Below are positions 15,171 to 23,752 of a stretch of DNA of 64,000 nt, one piece after another. The notes beneath the pieces are model-generated. The model was not told the DNA's origin. It saw nothing but the letters and a program-made list of their open reading frames with translations, and searched no databases. Every line of letters starts with the position of its first letter. The first letter of the stretch is position 1. The DNA is from an uncultured Pseudobutyrivibrio sp. (GTDB taxonomy: Bacteria; Bacillota; Clostridia; Lachnospirales; Lachnospiraceae): contig CAMJBT010000003.1 of NCBI GenBank assembly GCA_946403965.1, positions 1 through 64,000 on the forward strand, in the 5' to 3' direction. The position numbers and the translations under genes are program-made.

Positions 15171-16538
15171 TTAGCCCTCCTCGCAGCAAAGTACCTCTGC
15201 ATTCTGAATCATTATTGGTTTTTCCAACAGCTCGTATAACTGCACCAAGCTACTTCCGTCTCCATAATAGGCATCACTTACAATGATTGCCCTATCCATG
15301 TCAGGCGAATCATCGTAGATTCCCCAGCCTTCTTTTTTATACTGCTCCACAATAGCCTTGTAGGCCTCGCACAAATCTGGCATCATACTTTCCAAGGTCG
15401 CCATTGTAAGAGGATGTGGTCTCCACAGTAGAGCAACATCATCCTTGTTTTCCTTGAAAACCTGTAATGCATCCTTTATCTTTGTTACCATCTTTCCTTC
15501 GGCATTAAGGAATGCCACTAAGCTTGTGTTGTAAAGGATGATCTTTTTCTTTGTACCATCAGGCTTCATAATCACTCGCTGCCAATCCTCTGGCAAAGGA
15601 ATATCCTGCTCCTTCATAGCCAGAAGCTTTTCGATTTTCGGAGAGCCTGTTCCCTTGATTTTGTTCTCCCAGGTCTGTCGACTGTCCTCTCCAAATCTGC
15701 GAGTCAGCACCTCCACGTAGGCCTTCTTCATATTTTCTGACTGGACGATAACCTCATCCGCATTAACAACACCCTTTGATAATGCATACCCAGCAATGTG
15801 TTTCAAAGCATCCTCATCCGAAGGGTCTGGGTCTGCCAGCACAAAATAAGGAATATAAATCAACTTGTCCGTCCATTTTTTTATATTCTCACTATAAAAG
15901 TAAGGATGCACGGAAGTTACTATATTCAAATCATCATAAGGATTATGTATGTATACCTCGTCAGGATGCTCCGCCTCAAATTGGAACTTCTGAAAATCCA
16001 CTACCGGCACATCCTCTGGATAATCATTGCCCTCGAAGTGCATTTCCTTCACGGAACCATCTTCGTTTTTATCAAAATATGGTATAGGAATTACCAAGGC
16101 TTCTGTCCCAGGCTCCTGGCTTCTTCTTTTCCAAACGGTCTCCAGGGAGTCCCACATGCTGGCCTTGTATGGCAAGAACACTACCAGTTTCGTAATTTCG
16201 ATATCCTTATGTGCACTTTCATCGATTCTGCTTACTGATGTATCCAGTCGTGCTTTTGCCGATAACGCAGAAAGTCCCCTCTCAGTCTGAATTTCTTCAT
16301 GAATCTGAAAGAGAACTTCACAGTATTCCTCAAGATGAGAAACCGTCTTATGTCCCTCACCTTCGTTTTCCTCTATAAAATTACCCAAATCTATGGCTTT
16401 CTGCTGTGCCATCTCTAAATATTCGCAAGCCTTGCCTATATTCCGCTCTTTCCTGTCCAGCTCTTGAAAAATCCCCTCGCTAAGTTTATTAAACAAAGCT
16501 ATGTAGTTTTCCACCTGTTTAAAACCATGCTTTCTCAT
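15171..16538 (-). CDS. CDP-glycerol glycerophosphotransferase-like protein
   Basis: 455 residues. The first 110 are helical. After that the chain follows the TagB/TagF-like GT-B pattern: KLVVFLPYKASMWDSLETVW, then IHNPYDDLNIVTSVHPYF, IILYNTSLVAF, LLWRPHPLT and SDAYYGDGSSLVQLYELLEKP, the last matching the nucleotide-binding end of glycerophosphotransferases (family pattern D.SS...D). No membrane helix is present. It is the first gene of the operon (GGGGAG 5 bases before ATG) and would use the CDP-polyol made by the following genes to decorate or build a surface polymer. Good family call; donor and acceptor are inferred. Confidence 0.75.
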   Translation of the reverse strand: MRKHGFKQVENYIALFNKLSEGIFQELDRKERNIGKACEYLEMAQQKAIDLGNFIEENEGEGHKTVSHLEEYCEVLFQIHEEIQTERGLSALSAKARLDTSVSRIDESAHKDIEITKLVVFLPYKASMWDSLETVWKRRSQEPGTEALVIPIPYFDKNEDGSVKEMHFEGNDYPEDVPVVDFQKFQFEAEHPDEVYIHNPYDDLNIVTSVHPYFYSENIKKWTDKLIYIPYFVLADPDPSDEDALKHIAGYALSKGVVNADEVIVQSENMKKAYVEVLTRRFGEDSRQTWENKIKGTGSPKIEKLLAMKEQDIPLPEDWQRVIMKPDGTKKKIILYNTSLVAFLNAEGKMVTKIKDALQVFKENKDDVALLWRPHPLTMATLESMMPDLCEAYKAIVEQYKKEGWGIYDDSPDMDRAIIVSDAYYGDGSSLVQLYELLEKPIMIQNAEVLCCEEG

Positions 16539-16670
16539 CTTAACTCCCCAATTTCACACGGCAAAAGCGATAATCCCCAAATGTTATTATATGAATATTA
16601 TAAAAATTACCTGTGTTTTATTCAACATTTTACCGCGATTACACGGAAATATCACAATTACCTGGCAAAA

Positions 16671-16727
16671 CAAAAAGCCAGATTCTTACGGGCTTTTTCT
16701 TAAGTCTCCCGCAAGAACCTGGCTTGC
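16671..16727 (-). terminator. Long-stem terminator of panT-coaBC
   Basis: A long imperfect stem pairs AAGCCAGATTCTTACGGG (from 16675) with CCCGCAAGAACCTGGCTT (to 16725), with a T-rich loop and a minus-strand TTTTTG tail. It lies 15 bases after coaBC. Part of it resembles a motif at 36235-36262. Confidence 0.8.
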
Positions 16728-16741
16728 TATACTTCAATTAT

Positions 16742-17941
16742 CTAGACAGATAGCTTTTTACCTATCTCATCAAAAATGGCATGTGCCACTTCATCCTTAG
16801 ACATGATTGGAAGCTCCTTGGCATCATCTGCAGTGATTAGTGTCACCACATTAGTGTCAGTGCCAAATCCTGCACCAGCAGTGCGAAGATTGTTAGCAAC
16901 AATCATATCTACATTTTTCTTTTTCAGTTTCGCCTTTGAATTTTCAAGCATATTTTCCGTTTCCATTGAAAATCCACAGATAAACTGATTGTCGCGTTTG
17001 TGTTCTCCTAAATATGACAGGATATCCTCTGTTCGCTCCAACTCGATGCTGCTATGTTCGCCATCCTTTTTCTTTATCTTTTCTGTAGCAACAGTAGTTG
17101 GTCTATAATCAGCCACTGCTGCACTTTTGATAATAATGTCGCACTCATCAGCTCTTGATTTCACAGCCTCGGCCATTTCTGCTGCGCTTCTAATGTTTAC
17201 TACATCAATAAACATAGGTGGCTTCAGAGCAACTGGACCGCTGACGAGAGTAACTGAAGCGCCGCGCTCCATAGCTGCCTTTGCAAGGGCATACCCCATC
17301 TTGCCTGTACTGTGATTTGTAATATAGCGAACTGGGTCAATCGCCTCCTCTGTAGGACCTGCAGTTATAAGAACCTTTTTACCAGCAAGATCATGGTCGT
17401 GAGCAAGCTCCCTAAGGATGTACTCCAAAAGAACTTCTGGCTCTGGCATCTTTCCAGCGCCAGTATCCCCACATGCTAAATATCCGCTAGCCGGCTCAAT
17501 TATCTCAAATCCATATTTTTTAAGAGTCTCGATATTATCCTGAACAATCTGATTTGTGAACATGTTGGTGTTCATAGCTGGGCTAACAAGCTTCTTACAC
17601 TTTGCTGCAAGAATAGTGGTAGTGAGCATATCATCTGCTATACCGTGGGCCATCTTGCCAATTACATTTGCACTGGCAGGTGCCACCATAAATATATCAG
17701 CCCTCTTTGCCAATGCCACATGTTCAACATTAAATTGAAAGTTTCTATCAAAAGTATCAACTAAACACTTGTTGGATGTAAGTGTCTCGAAGGTGATAGG
17801 ATTAATGAAATTTGTAGCATTTTTTGTCATAATGACGTTCACGTCCGCCCCTAGCTTCACAAGTGCCGAAGCCAAATTTGCAATTTTGTATGCAGCTATA
17901 GAGCCGGTCACCCCTAGCACTACACATTTTCCTTTTAACAT
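16742..17941 (-). CDS. coaBC: Bifunctional phosphopantothenoylcysteine decarboxylase / phosphopantothenate-cysteine ligase
   Basis: 399 residues from the ATG at 17941 (GGAGG 8 bases upstream; an in-frame TTG precedes it). The CoaC half (1-185) has the flavoprotein start GVTGSIAAYK, MVAPASANVIGKMA, the PAMNTNM substrate motif and ACGDTGAGKM with the catalytic Cys. The CoaB half begins KKVLITAGPTEEAIDPVR and contains NHSTGKMG and the KSAAVADY motif. It makes phosphopantetheine precursors for coenzyme A. It follows panT by about 96 bases, so uptake and use of pantothenate are encoded together. Confidence 0.96.
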   Translation of the reverse strand: MLKGKCVVLGVTGSIAAYKIANLASALVKLGADVNVIMTKNATNFINPITFETLTSNKCLVDTFDRNFQFNVEHVALAKRADIFMVAPASANVIGKMAHGIADDMLTTTILAAKCKKLVSPAMNTNMFTNQIVQDNIETLKKYGFEIIEPASGYLACGDTGAGKMPEPEVLLEYILRELAHDHDLAGKKVLITAGPTEEAIDPVRYITNHSTGKMGYALAKAAMERGASVTLVSGPVALKPPMFIDVVNIRSAAEMAEAVKSRADECDIIIKSAAVADYRPTTVATEKIKKKDGEHSSIELERTEDILSYLGEHKRDNQFICGFSMETENMLENSKAKLKKKNVDMIVANNLRTAGAGFGTDTNVVTLITADDAKELPIMSKDEVAHAIFDEIGKKLSV

Positions 17942-18037
17942 CAACTATTACCTCCGATTAACGGTTAAAACTTTTATTGCTGTTTGTTATTACACTTGCC
18001 ATTTTTTCCATAAATTACTTTGGAAATTGCCTTTAAT

Positions 18038-18955
18038 TTACTGAGCCATCTTAGATGACTGAACTTTATTGTCTACGGCTTTAATCTTTGTGTTCTTTCC
18101 AGAATAAACTCCTGCTGGCTTGATTTTGTCAAGAACGATACCAACAAGATATACGATAACTGCACCAACGATAGCCTCAATAACACCGTTGAAGCTGATG
18201 ATTCCTCCAATTACTCCCATAAGAGCACTTGGTTCAATCTGAAGCACTTCTGAATATGGAATTCTGTAGAAGAGATAAATACTACCCATAACAAGAAGTG
18301 TATTTGTCATAGCACCTGAAATACCTGCTGTGATAAATCCAAGTGCTTTTGCATCTTTATTCATAAATAAATACTCAATAGCTGCAAATGCTGCGATGCC
18401 AACTACTACACCGATAATCTGCGCAGCAGTAACACCCATTCCAACCTTGCCTTCTGAAATCATCTTGTTGAAGAACGCGAATACACCAAAGCCTAAAATA
18501 AATGAAACTACGACATTGATGACAGAGCCTACAACAAGCTTCTTCTCTGAACTAATTGCCTTCTTGATTCCGATATAAACAAAGTAAGGTACCACTCCAA
18601 TAAGAATTCTAGGAACGATAGCAATGAATGTACTCTTGAAAACAAGTCCAATTGCCTGTCCTACAGTATCATGTGGAAGCATTGTAAGTGCTGCCACTGG
18701 AGAAAAAGCGAATGCTGATGGAGTTGGTGTAAGTGAGCTCTTGATAAAGCTTGTAAGTCCAAATACTCCTCCAAGGAATCCGCCCTTCTTTGGTCCTAAG
18801 AATAAAGAACCAATGATAACTGGAATATGAAGTGTGGTTGCATTAATAACTACAAGTGGAATAAATCCGAGTGGTGTGGAAGCCATAACTACAATAATGG
18901 CTACGAATAACGCTGTGAGCACAAGCTCATAGGTCTTAGAATTGTTGCTTTGCAT
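18038..18955 (-). CDS. panT: ECF transporter S component, probably pantothenate-specific (PanT)
   Basis: 305-residue integral membrane protein. It starts with a hydrophobic helix carrying the A-rich motif expected of ECF S components (LVLTALFVAIIVVMA), followed by ATTLHIPVIIGSLFLGPKKGGFLGGVFGL, a typical S-component loop. Five or more further membrane segments and a charged tail follow. It binds the vitamin outside and works with a shared EcfAAT module encoded elsewhere. The pairing with coaBC points to pantothenate. ATG has AGGAGG 5 bases upstream; a second AGGAGG lies farther up. A structured leader precedes it (19053-19126). The S-component call is strong; the substrate is inferred from its neighbour. 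Confidence 0.82.
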   Translation of the reverse strand: MQSNNSKTYELVLTALFVAIIVVMASTPLGFIPLVVINATTLHIPVIIGSLFLGPKKGGFLGGVFGLTSFIKSSLTPTPSAFAFSPVAALTMLPHDTVGQAIGLVFKSTFIAIVPRILIGVVPYFVYIGIKKAISSEKKLVVGSVINVVVSFILGFGVFAFFNKMISEGKVGMGVTAAQIIGVVVGIAAFAAIEYLFMNKDAKALGFITAGISGAMTNTLLVMGSIYLFYRIPYSEVLQIEPSALMGVIGGIISFNGVIEAIVGAVIVYLVGIVLDKIKPAGVYSGKNTKIKAVDNKVQSSKMAQ

Positions 18956-19019
18956 TTGTTCCTCCTTTTGGTAGAAGCCCTTAGGCGGGTCTCCTCCTTT
19001 TACTAAACAATGTACAAGC

Positions 19020-19033
19020 GTTAAATTTTTAAC
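19020..19033. promoter_or_regulatory. 14-bp palindrome upstream of panT
   Basis: GTTAAATTTTTAAC has perfect 6-bp arms (GTTAAA/TTTAAC) with a 2-base centre, about 65 bases before the panT start codon. It could be a repressor operator. No regulator is visible nearby. Confidence 0.35.
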
Positions 19034-19052
19034 AGCAAATGAATTTTAACAC

Positions 19053-19126
19053 GATACCCTCAACTATTCAACTCCCATTTGCTTCCCCTCAGGGATCACT
19101 TTGGGTTTGAATAGTCACAGGGTATC
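19053..19126 (-). ncRNA. Candidate structured leader RNA of panT-coaBC
   Basis: On the minus strand this folds as one long hairpin. GATACCCT pairs with AGGGTATC, ACTATTCAA with TTGAATAGT (three against two unpaired bases between them), then CCCA with TGGG. A 7-by-7 purine-rich internal loop and a CCCTGAGGGG tip complete it. There is no T-run after it, so it is not a standard terminator for the protease gene whose stop lies 11 bases upstream. The elaborate internal loop resembles riboswitch-type elements. I do not recognise it as a known class and it does not clearly match the pan motif. Confidence 0.45.
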
Positions 19127-19137
19127 CAAACAAGAGA

Positions 19138-21549
19138 TTATTGGTTTAATCCCTCGGTGTAATAGTTGTTACCATATATATCGGTAAACACATAAGAAAT
19201 CAATATAGGCTTATCCTCAATTACGATATTAGAAACCTGAATCTCTGACATATTCTTTTGTAATACCACCTGTCCAAGACTATGTTTGTCGTAAAATTCA
19301 CCATTATAGCCATAGTAATCACAAAGGAAATCAATTGTATCCCCTGCCTGAAGCTCAGTAAGATTTTTTGCAATTACCTCAGTCTCTCCCTCTTTATAAT
19401 CAAAGGTAGCCCCTGCCACATAGCCGTCCTCATTTGCAGAATCAAATACAATAATAAGATCTGCTCTTTCACCATTCAGATTCACTGGTACACGACCTGT
19501 TATTGTGTAATTGCTTTCATCGCCCGTTGTATCAATATGATAATAGGATACAATTTTTCCATCTAGCCCAAGCCAGCTTCTATCTGTGTTTGCCTTGAGA
19601 TTATTTTCATCATCCCATTCAAACACATTATCAAGTCCCAGATTAATATATCCCTCACCATCATCAACAAATGTGGAATACTCGATATCCTGGATGTTTT
19701 GCCATTGTGTGTCTGACAGTGCAATTACGTTTTCTCCTGCACTGTTCACCTTCCACTTCAAATCTGACGGATCAATATTATTTTCCGCAATATACTCTGC
19801 CGCTTCTTCTATGGAAGGACCCTTGTTGAGGAAATTATCTGTAGTAGACTTTTGAGTCATCACTGCATTCAGAATCTGCATGATTGCCTGTGCGCTATCC
19901 ATGCTAGCGCTTGAACCGCCACTTCCTCCGGTTCCTAGAAGAATGCTTGCAGGGCTTGCATTTGATGTACTGCTTCCAGCTGCCTGTCCATAATACGCCA
20001 TTGATGCAAACTTTTGAATACATGTGCTATAGCTTTCATCCATGCCTATCTCGTCGTAGGTGTCTACCATGTTATCCACCTTGCTTGTCTGACGATATGG
20101 AAAATAAATCGAAAGACCATAGGCATTTGTCATATTGCTGGATGTTTTATTGTATTTAACCGCCCCTTTCAAAGAATTAGAAAGCTCTTTTCCACTTTCA
20201 TTTTCCATCTTAATTGCAAAATCAATAAGATCAATCTGGTCGATTTTTGAAGATGTTGCAAACTCTCTTGTTGCCGCTCTAGCGTTAGAAACAACCTTGT
20301 ATTCCTTCTTGTCTATTTGATTTGCAGTAACATCTGCAAAACTCTTCAGATCCTCTGGTACTGTTGCAGAAAGCTCTGCTAAATCAACCACTGAAAGTGT
20401 TGTCTTCTGTCCTCGACAATTCATATCACACTGGGATACAAAATCATCCACTATATTTTTACCAATTTCAATTGTTGGCATTGATGTGTTTGCATTTAAT
20501 TTTGTGAGCCAATCGGTATAATACCAACCAATACCAGGTTCGGTTTCCTCTGACGCAATCATGTAATCCCCATGGGTATTAAGCATCAAACCATTTTCCG
20601 CTGTAGCCATAAGACATGCGTCAAATCCAATGAAATCATACTTTAAACCACCATCAGTAAGTGCTTTATTAATTTCCGCTAAATCCATAGAGCCTGAATC
20701 CCTATGTTTTTCATCATAACCATAGCCTGTAACAGAACCGCCACCATGGTCCCAGAAAATTAAATCATATCTATCAGCTTCATAATTCTGACCGCAGAAC
20801 TTGATAAAGCTGGATAAAGTGTCAGGATCTGTCATTGGTAGATCGCCTAAATTATCCTTTATCAAATTCATTTTGCCATTTTTAATCTGATATATCTGAT
20901 TTGTTCTTTTACTGATTATAGTATTTTGCCAATTTGTACAGCCTCCCGTATATACCAGGATATTTACCTTATCTCCAACCTTTGCGTTAAGCATCTCTTG
21001 AAGATCCTTTGAGGCCATCGCGCCTCTAGACTCCAGGTCTGTTCCACACATGTATATCATCAACGTGACTGTATCCTTGCCATCACCCTTAATTACTGTG
21101 TATTTTTCACGGGCCGAATCTGCTACAGAATCATCCAGCACACCAGTATTTGCCTTACTACTCCAGCTGGCGTTACCGCCTGCAGCCATACTTGTGCTTC
21201 CACTACCCATCAAAAGAGACGCCAACGAGCCTACAGTACTTATGGTATTAGCAGTACTTTGACTTGTTCCGGTATTTGATGAATCACTTCCGCCACCAAA
21301 TAGTGCTCCAAGACCACCGCCTCCACCAAGCACCAGTATCAAAGCAAGTATGCCTATTTTTTTGAATGCATCGCCTCCGAAGCCGCCTCCATATCCGCCA
21401 TCTCGGTTTCCACCATGTCCACCACCTGCGCCTGGCACATGACCGCCTCTTCCACTACCTACTGGACCTCCCCCTAGACCTGGTCCTTGCTTATTAACAG
21501 AACCAGAACCAGTCACATTCTTTTTCCTTGATAATGGTCTATCTGCCAT
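19138..21549 (-). CDS. Clostripain-family (C11) cysteine protease, membrane-anchored
   Basis: 803 residues. Residues 1-62 are Gly/Arg-rich and disordered. A membrane segment follows at about 65-86 (IGILALILVLGGGGGLGALF), so the protease faces outside as a type II membrane protein. The C11 domain (about 158-530) starts DTVTLMIYMCGTDLESRG and has the catalytic His268 in FWDHGGGS and Cys312 in GFDACLMAT. Clostripain relatives cut after Arg or Lys and self-process. Residues 560-803 form an unrecognised beta-rich tail. ATG has GGGAGGA 6 bases upstream. It stands as a single gene between the chemoreceptor and panT. Confidence 0.85.
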   Translation of the reverse strand: MADRPLSRKKNVTGSGSVNKQGPGLGGGPVGSGRGGHVPGAGGGHGGNRDGGYGGGFGGDAFKKIGILALILVLGGGGGLGALFGGGSDSSNTGTSQSTANTISTVGSLASLLMGSGSTSMAAGGNASWSSKANTGVLDDSVADSAREKYTVIKGDGKDTVTLMIYMCGTDLESRGAMASKDLQEMLNAKVGDKVNILVYTGGCTNWQNTIISKRTNQIYQIKNGKMNLIKDNLGDLPMTDPDTLSSFIKFCGQNYEADRYDLIFWDHGGGSVTGYGYDEKHRDSGSMDLAEINKALTDGGLKYDFIGFDACLMATAENGLMLNTHGDYMIASEETEPGIGWYYTDWLTKLNANTSMPTIEIGKNIVDDFVSQCDMNCRGQKTTLSVVDLAELSATVPEDLKSFADVTANQIDKKEYKVVSNARAATREFATSSKIDQIDLIDFAIKMENESGKELSNSLKGAVKYNKTSSNMTNAYGLSIYFPYRQTSKVDNMVDTYDEIGMDESYSTCIQKFASMAYYGQAAGSSTSNASPASILLGTGGSGGSSASMDSAQAIMQILNAVMTQKSTTDNFLNKGPSIEEAAEYIAENNIDPSDLKWKVNSAGENVIALSDTQWQNIQDIEYSTFVDDGEGYINLGLDNVFEWDDENNLKANTDRSWLGLDGKIVSYYHIDTTGDESNYTITGRVPVNLNGERADLIIVFDSANEDGYVAGATFDYKEGETEVIAKNLTELQAGDTIDFLCDYYGYNGEFYDKHSLGQVVLQKNMSEIQVSNIVIEDKPILISYVFTDIYGNNYYTEGLNQ

Positions 21550-21659
21550 AGTAAATCCTCCCCAATTTGAATTTACGTTTTTTACTTAAGAAGTCAGGAC
21601 TTCCTGTTTTTCTCCCTCAGTTAACGTTATTCTACTCTATTAGCTAATTTTGTGCAAAA

Positions 21660-21695
21660 AAAAGGAGGAGCAGTGACCTGCACTACTCCTCCTAA
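21660..21695 (-). terminator. Intrinsic terminator of the chemoreceptor gene
   Basis: Perfect 8-bp arms AGGAGGAG (21663-21670) and CTCCTCCT (21686-21693) with further inner pairing, followed on the minus strand by eight T. It starts just after the stop at 21703. Confidence 0.9.
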
Positions 21696-21702
21696 CATAT
21701 TT

Positions 21703-23193
21703 TTACTTCAGAGCCATCTCCTCCATCTCACGAGCAATCTTGTTAATTACTTCTAATGTTTCATTCATATCAGCAAGCGCATCCATCGCTCTGTTGCTTA
21801 CCTCTCCGACTGTATCGGCTGCAGCTGCAACTTCTTCAGATGTGGCTGATATATTAGTAATATTGTCCATAATCTCTTGGTTTGCTGTGATAACCTCATC
21901 AACAGAACCTTTTACCTGAACAACTCCATCTCTAAGCTCGTCTGTACCAGTTTTGATTGCATCAAGCTTTGTTCCTGTCTCTTCAATCAACTCATTTTGC
22001 TTTGTAGCGTACTCAGCTGATTTGGACATGGCCGAAGCTGCTGAACGTGCATCACTTGTTAATCTTTCAATAATCTTTGAAATTTCCTCAGTTGCCTCTC
22101 TTGTACTTTCAGAAAGAGCTCTGATTTCATCTGCAACTACAGCAAAACCCCTGCCTGCTTCACCAGCTCTTGCTGCTTCAATTGATGCATTAAGGGCAAG
22201 CAAATTGGTCTGGCTCGAAATTCCAAGAATTGTTTCTGTGATTCCCTGAATATCCTGAATACTATCATTTAAAGCCTGTGTTGTAGAACTGGTCTCAATA
22301 TTTATATTTGCAACCTTCTCTGCCTGGCTCTTCAGCTGATTAATAAGATCCACACCCTCGTTTACTGATTCCTCTACGCGAATTGAAACATCATCAATAT
22401 TTCCAGCCTCTTCTCCAACAGTCTGTATACTATCCTGAATAATAGCTGTCTTGTTTGTCTGATTCTCAATAGCTTCCGCAGTATTTTTTACACCCACTAC
22501 GATTTCTCCTACGGAATTATCTGCATCCTCCATAGAATTGTTAAGCTTTGTAGATACTTCATTAGCTTCTTCAAATTTTCTATTTAACTGCTCAGCTAAA
22601 TTAACAATTGTATCTGAGGTTTCCTTCAAATCAGCTGCATGATCCTTGATAGTATCAAGTGTTTCTGTTGTTTGACGGCGCTGCTGCTTACATACAATAA
22701 CAGCTATGGTACATCCAATAATAGAAAAAACTATCTCTGTAACAAGCTCTCGACCTGTTATATTCCCTTTCTTTAACTCTATTGCCCCCGATGTAATCAA
22801 ACAGAAATTTGCAATAAAGCAACCAAGCCTAACAGTGTTGGCCTCACCATATATCATTACAATAAGAATAATTACATACATAAAAACGTACATATTCTTA
22901 TCTGCTGGTACATAGATATTCAACACAAACAATACCACCATTGATAATGTTACGACATATTTATACCTATATTGCTCTCCAAATTGCTTGTATGCCACCT
23001 GAAAGATTATTAAATCTAAAGCAGCAATAATCAACCTAACAACTTCTAATACTCCAAATCCATCTAAAGCAATTGATCTGATAGTACAGAACATCATTGC
23101 AATACATGTGATTGTTCCGCAATATCTTGCCAGCCTATTTTTCTCAAGCATTTGCCTGGTTTTAATATCCATCTGTTCTTCTCTCTCTGGCAT
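21703..23193 (-). CDS. Methyl-accepting chemotaxis protein
   Basis: 496 residues. The N-terminal 170 residues are almost entirely membrane helices (about six), with no large periplasmic sensor and no obvious HAMP domain. Residues about 200-490 form the coiled-coil signalling domain. The hairpin tip is [26 protein letters not shown], followed by [12 protein letters not shown]. The protein would sense something at or within the membrane and control CheA. Chemotaxis or motility genes are not seen elsewhere in the window. ATG has AGGAGGG 7 bases upstream. Confidence 0.92.
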   Translation of the reverse strand: MPEREEQMDIKTRQMLEKNRLARYCGTITCIAMMFCTIRSIALDGFGVLEVVRLIIAALDLIIFQVAYKQFGEQYRYKYVVTLSMVVLFVLNIYVPADKNMYVFMYVIILIVMIYGEANTVRLGCFIANFCLITSGAIELKKGNITGRELVTEIVFSIIGCTIAVIVCKQQRRQTTETLDTIKDHAADLKETSDTIVNLAEQLNRKFEEANEVSTKLNNSMEDADNSVGEIVVGVKNTAEAIENQTNKTAIIQDSIQTVGEEAGNIDDVSIRVEESVNEGVDLINQLKSQAEKVANINIETSSTTQALNDSIQDIQGITETILGISSQTNLLALNASIEAARAGEAGRGFAVVADEIRALSESTREATEEISKIIERLTSDARSAASAMSKSAEYATKQNELIEETGTKLDAIKTGTDELRDGVVQVKGSVDEVITANQEIMDNITNISATSEEVAAAADTVGEVSNRAMDALADMNETLEVINKIAREMEEMALK

Positions 23194-23367
23194 ACCTGAA
23201 CCCTCCTAAATCAGCTTCCGATTCTATTCGGCTCTTACCCATTTTTACTATCTTGAGTATACCAACTAGAGTGTGAATTATCTGTTAAATTGCCATCATT
23301 TCACAAATCTTTCACGCATAACTTTGTTTTTTTCCCGTATTGGACTTACAGTTTAAATTCCTAATAT

Positions 23368-23450
23368 AAAAAAGCTCTCCTCTTTTAAATGGATTTACCA
23401 CATCGTGGCAGATGATTTCAATTCATCACCCTTCCAGAGGAAAGCTTTCT
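23368..23450 (-). terminator. Branched hairpin downstream of the Lar-like gene
   Basis: Outer arms AAAGCTCTCCTCT (23371-23383) and AGAGGAAAGCTTT (23436-23448) pair with one mismatch and end in TTTTTT on the minus strand. Two smaller hairpins lie inside (CCACATCGTGG, and GATGATTTCAATTCATC). The whole has a three-way-junction shape, more elaborate than a plain terminator. Confidence 0.6.
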
Positions 23451-23487
23451 ATATTTTATTATTCAATTCTATTTGTATCTGGTATAT

Positions 23488-23709
23488 TTACTCTCCAGGA
23501 GCTGAATTAATAACCTTTCCAGTATTCCAAAGCATTGCTGATCTCTCAGCTGCCTCAAGTCTACCTTCTTCTGTCTTGAAGCCTACTGTACCAGTGTAGC
23601 TGCCACAATCCAGGCATGCTACATAATATCCATGATCCTCAGCTTCCATAATACCAGCACCACCACAAATAGGGCAGTCATGTAAATCAATGCTTTCTGT
23701 AATATCCAT
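23488..23709 (-). CDS. Lar-like small zinc-binding protein
   Basis: 73 residues from the ATG at 23709 (AAAGG 8 bases upstream; an in-frame GTG overlaps that site). Two zinc knuckles, CPICGG and CLDCGS, are followed by a helix ending SAMLWNTG. This is the pattern of Lar-type restriction-alleviation proteins (PF14354), often phage-derived. It follows murA by 43 bases on the same strand and may share its transcript. The zinc-ribbon shape is clear; a role in restriction is family inference only. Confidence 0.65.
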   Translation of the reverse strand: MDITESIDLHDCPICGGAGIMEAEDHGYYVACLDCGSYTGTVGFKTEEGRLEAAERSAMLWNTGKVINSAPGE

Positions 23710-23752
23710 CTGTCTCACCTTTTCTAATAGCTATTGGGATATCATCCCAAGA

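Noticed and set aside
19053..19126. Assignment as the known pan RNA motif
   Set aside because: The pan motif is a short stem with two bulged A, often in tandem; this element has a symmetric internal loop and no tandem copy.
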